This document shows, piece after piece, positions 62,751 through 64,000 of a DNA stretch of 64,000 bases. The first letter of the stretch is position 1, and every line of letters begins with the position of its first letter. Source of the stretch: Psychrobacillus sp. INOP01 (GTDB taxonomy: Bacteria; Bacillota; Bacilli; Bacillales_A; Planococcaceae); NCBI RefSeq assembly GCF_018140925.1, contig NZ_CP073315.1:2046001-2110000 (forward strand), read 5' to 3'. Below the pieces are notes generated by a model. That model was not told where the DNA came from and made no database searches. It saw nothing but the letters and a program-made list of their open reading frames with translations. The position numbers and the translations under genes were made by a program.

Positions 62751-64000
62751 TTAAGCAACATTATTTACATTCTTAATTGCATCACGGTCATTCTTGTATT
62801 TAAAACTTACAGCAAAAACGATTGCAAGGACGAATGTATATACTGCAAAAACTAACCAGATATTTTGCCAATCCCTCACTCCGTTAATTGTAAAATAATC
62901 CACCAGTTTCCCACTAAGAACTGCGCCTACATAGGTACCGATTCCGTTGACCATTGTCATGAATAAGCCTTGTGCACTTCCACGAATTCGACTATCCACT
63001 TCCTTTTCAACAAAAATAGATCCAGAAATATTAAAGAAGTCAAATGCAGCACCATATACAATCATTGATAATAGCAATAAAATGATTCCTACATTAGATG
63101 GGTCGCCAAAGGCGAAAAGAATAAAGCGTAATGTCCACGCCACCATACTCAACAACATTACCGTCTTAATTCCAAATTTACGTAAGAAAAAAGGAATGGC
63201 AAGAATAAAGAATACTTCAGCAATTTGTCCCATTGATAATAAAATTGCTGGATATTTAACAACAAGACTATCTTTATAGTTAGCGTTTGACGCAAAATCA
63301 TGTAAAAATGGGTCAGCAAATGCAATGTTAATTTGCAACGCAGCACCTAACAGCATAGCAAAAATGAAAAAGATAGCCATTCTCTTTTGCTTAAATAATA
63401 CGAAAGCATCTAGACCTAAAAGACTTACTAACGACTTATCCTTTTTGACATTTGATGTTGGACAATCTGGCAGTGTAAATGAATAAAGTGCAAGTAAGAA
63501 GGAAGCCCCCGCAGCTATGTAAAGCTGGATGTTGCTTAACTCAAATCCACCAAGACTAACTACCCACATTGCAAGAATAAAACTAATTGTTCCAAAAACA
63601 CGAACAGAAGGGAAGCCTTTCATTGTATCAAGCCCTTCTTTTTCTAAGCAAAAATATGAAATCGTATAAGATAGAGAAATCGTCGGCATGTAAACCATTG
63701 CGTTAAAAAGCATAGCCCAAAACATAAGATTAGGTTCTGAAATCCCTGCTGCTGAAAATAAGAAAATCGCTCCAAGGAAATGGCAAATTCCATATAATCT
63801 ATTTGCCTTTATCCAACGATCCGCAATAATCCCTACAAGACTTGGCATTAGAAGAGAAGCAAGCCCTATTGTGCTATAAACACCTCCAACTTGTGTGCCG
63901 GAAAAATGCAAAGTATTGAACATATATGAGCCAAGTGTAACAAGCCAACATCCCCAAATAAAAAACTGAAGAGACATCATAATTTTAAGTCGTGATTTTA
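62751..64000 (-). CDS. NupG-like nucleoside:H+ symporter, N-terminus outside window
   Basis: At least 416 codons of an MFS permease of the nucleoside:H+ symporter family. SRLKIMMSLQFFIWGCWLVT and LGSYMFNTLHFSGTQVGGVY are the typical N-terminal segments; the frame is open through 64000, so the start codon lies beyond the edge, although an ATG at 63980 exists. VGIIADRWIKANRLYG (loop 2-3) and GAAFDFFNISGSIFVEKEVD occur further on. It probably imports nucleosides. Confidence 0.85.
   Translation of the reverse strand, partial: KSRLKIMMSLQFFIWGCWLVTLGSYMFNTLHFSGTQVGGVYSTIGLASLLMPSLVGIIADRWIKANRLYGICHFLGAIFLFSAAGISEPNLMFWAMLFNAMVYMPTISLSYTISYFCLEKEGLDTMKGFPSVRVFGTISFILAMWVVSLGGFELSNIQLYIAAGASFLLALYSFTLPDCPTSNVKKDKSLVSLLGLDAFVLFKQKRMAIFFIFAMLLGAALQINIAFADPFLHDFASNANYKDSLVVKYPAILLSMGQIAEVFFILAIPFFLRKFGIKTVMLLSMVAWTLRFILFAFGDPSNVGIILLLLSMIVYGAAFDFFNISGSIFVEKEVDSRIRGSAQGLFMTMVNGIGTYVGAVLSGKLVDYFTINGVRDWQNIWLVFAVYTFVLAIVFAVSFKYKNDRDAIKNVNNVA

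Noticed and set aside
1-64000. CRISPR array, prophage, complete insertion sequence, tRNA or rRNA genes
   Set aside because: No regularly spaced direct repeats, transposase/integrase or phage structural genes, and no cloverleaf or rRNA sequences were seen on either strand.

Overview
The window is a 64 kb piece of a low-GC Gram-positive (Firmicutes, Bacillales) chromosome. Supporting signs are strong AGGAGG-type ribosome binding sites, frequent TTG/GTG starts, riboswitches of the Bacillus type (two SAM-I, one lysine, one cobalamin), a TatA/TatC pair, a GlnK/GlnL two-component pair, AdaA/Ogt, LysM-M14 endopeptidase, an ECF sigma/anti-sigma pair and ECF-transporter S components. The gene style resembles the Planococcaceae (Psychrobacillus/Sporosarcina/Lysinibacillus-like), but I cannot fix the genus. 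There is no rRNA, tRNA, CRISPR array, intact insertion sequence or prophage.

Layout. 0-9 kb: a class A beta-lactamase-like gene cut by the window edge, an AraC regulator, a hydrolase, an MFS exporter, a cobalamin riboswitch with no recognisable B12 gene behind it, a TetM-like ribosome-protection GTPase broken by a 2-nt deletion, and a CapA-type protein. 9-12 kb: a decayed stretch with a glycosyltransferase pseudogene and an oxidoreductase remnant, around a second MFS gene. 12-16 kb: tatC-tatA, an EAL phosphodiesterase and a TraB-family membrane protein. 15.7-25.2 kb: a complete methionine-salvage island made of two divergent operons, each led by its own SAM-I riboswitch. The minus operon holds mtnK-mtnA plus a sugar-type ABC importer, probably for methylthioribose; the plus operon is mtnW-mtnX-mtnB-mtnD. 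25.6-29.2 kb: a lysine-riboswitch-controlled polar amino acid ABC importer with an acetyltransferase as its last cistron. 29-37.7 kb: an NCS1 permease, a small YvrJ protein, an XRE-TPR regulator directly followed by a 43-aa exported peptide (a likely peptide quorum-sensing pair), a glutamate symporter next to glnL-glnK, and a PgeF/YfiH protein. 38-50 kb: adaA-ogt, LysM-M14 endopeptidase, nucleotidyltransferase, GrpB, an ECF S-component, a TSUP exporter, DUF1540, mqo and metNIQ. 50-64 kb: an ABC-2 exporter operon, a secreted protein, a DMT exporter, an ECF sigma/anti-sigma pair, an ATP-pyrophosphatase, a LURP-one protein, a GAF-GAF-PAS histidine kinase, a truncated MerR gene and a nucleoside permease cut by the right edge.

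The two most interesting items are the regulator/peptide pair at 31.5-33.0 kb, with a perfect operator-like palindrome at 31545-31565, and a dispersed family of about 200-bp structured repeats. Four copies of the repeat were seen (4.24, 12.97, 25.24 and 37.68 kb). Each lies just downstream of a plus-strand stop codon, in the same orientation, and the three intact copies have a long hairpin whose arms differ between copies but keep pairing. A second, smaller palindromic family is scattered over 47-62 kb.
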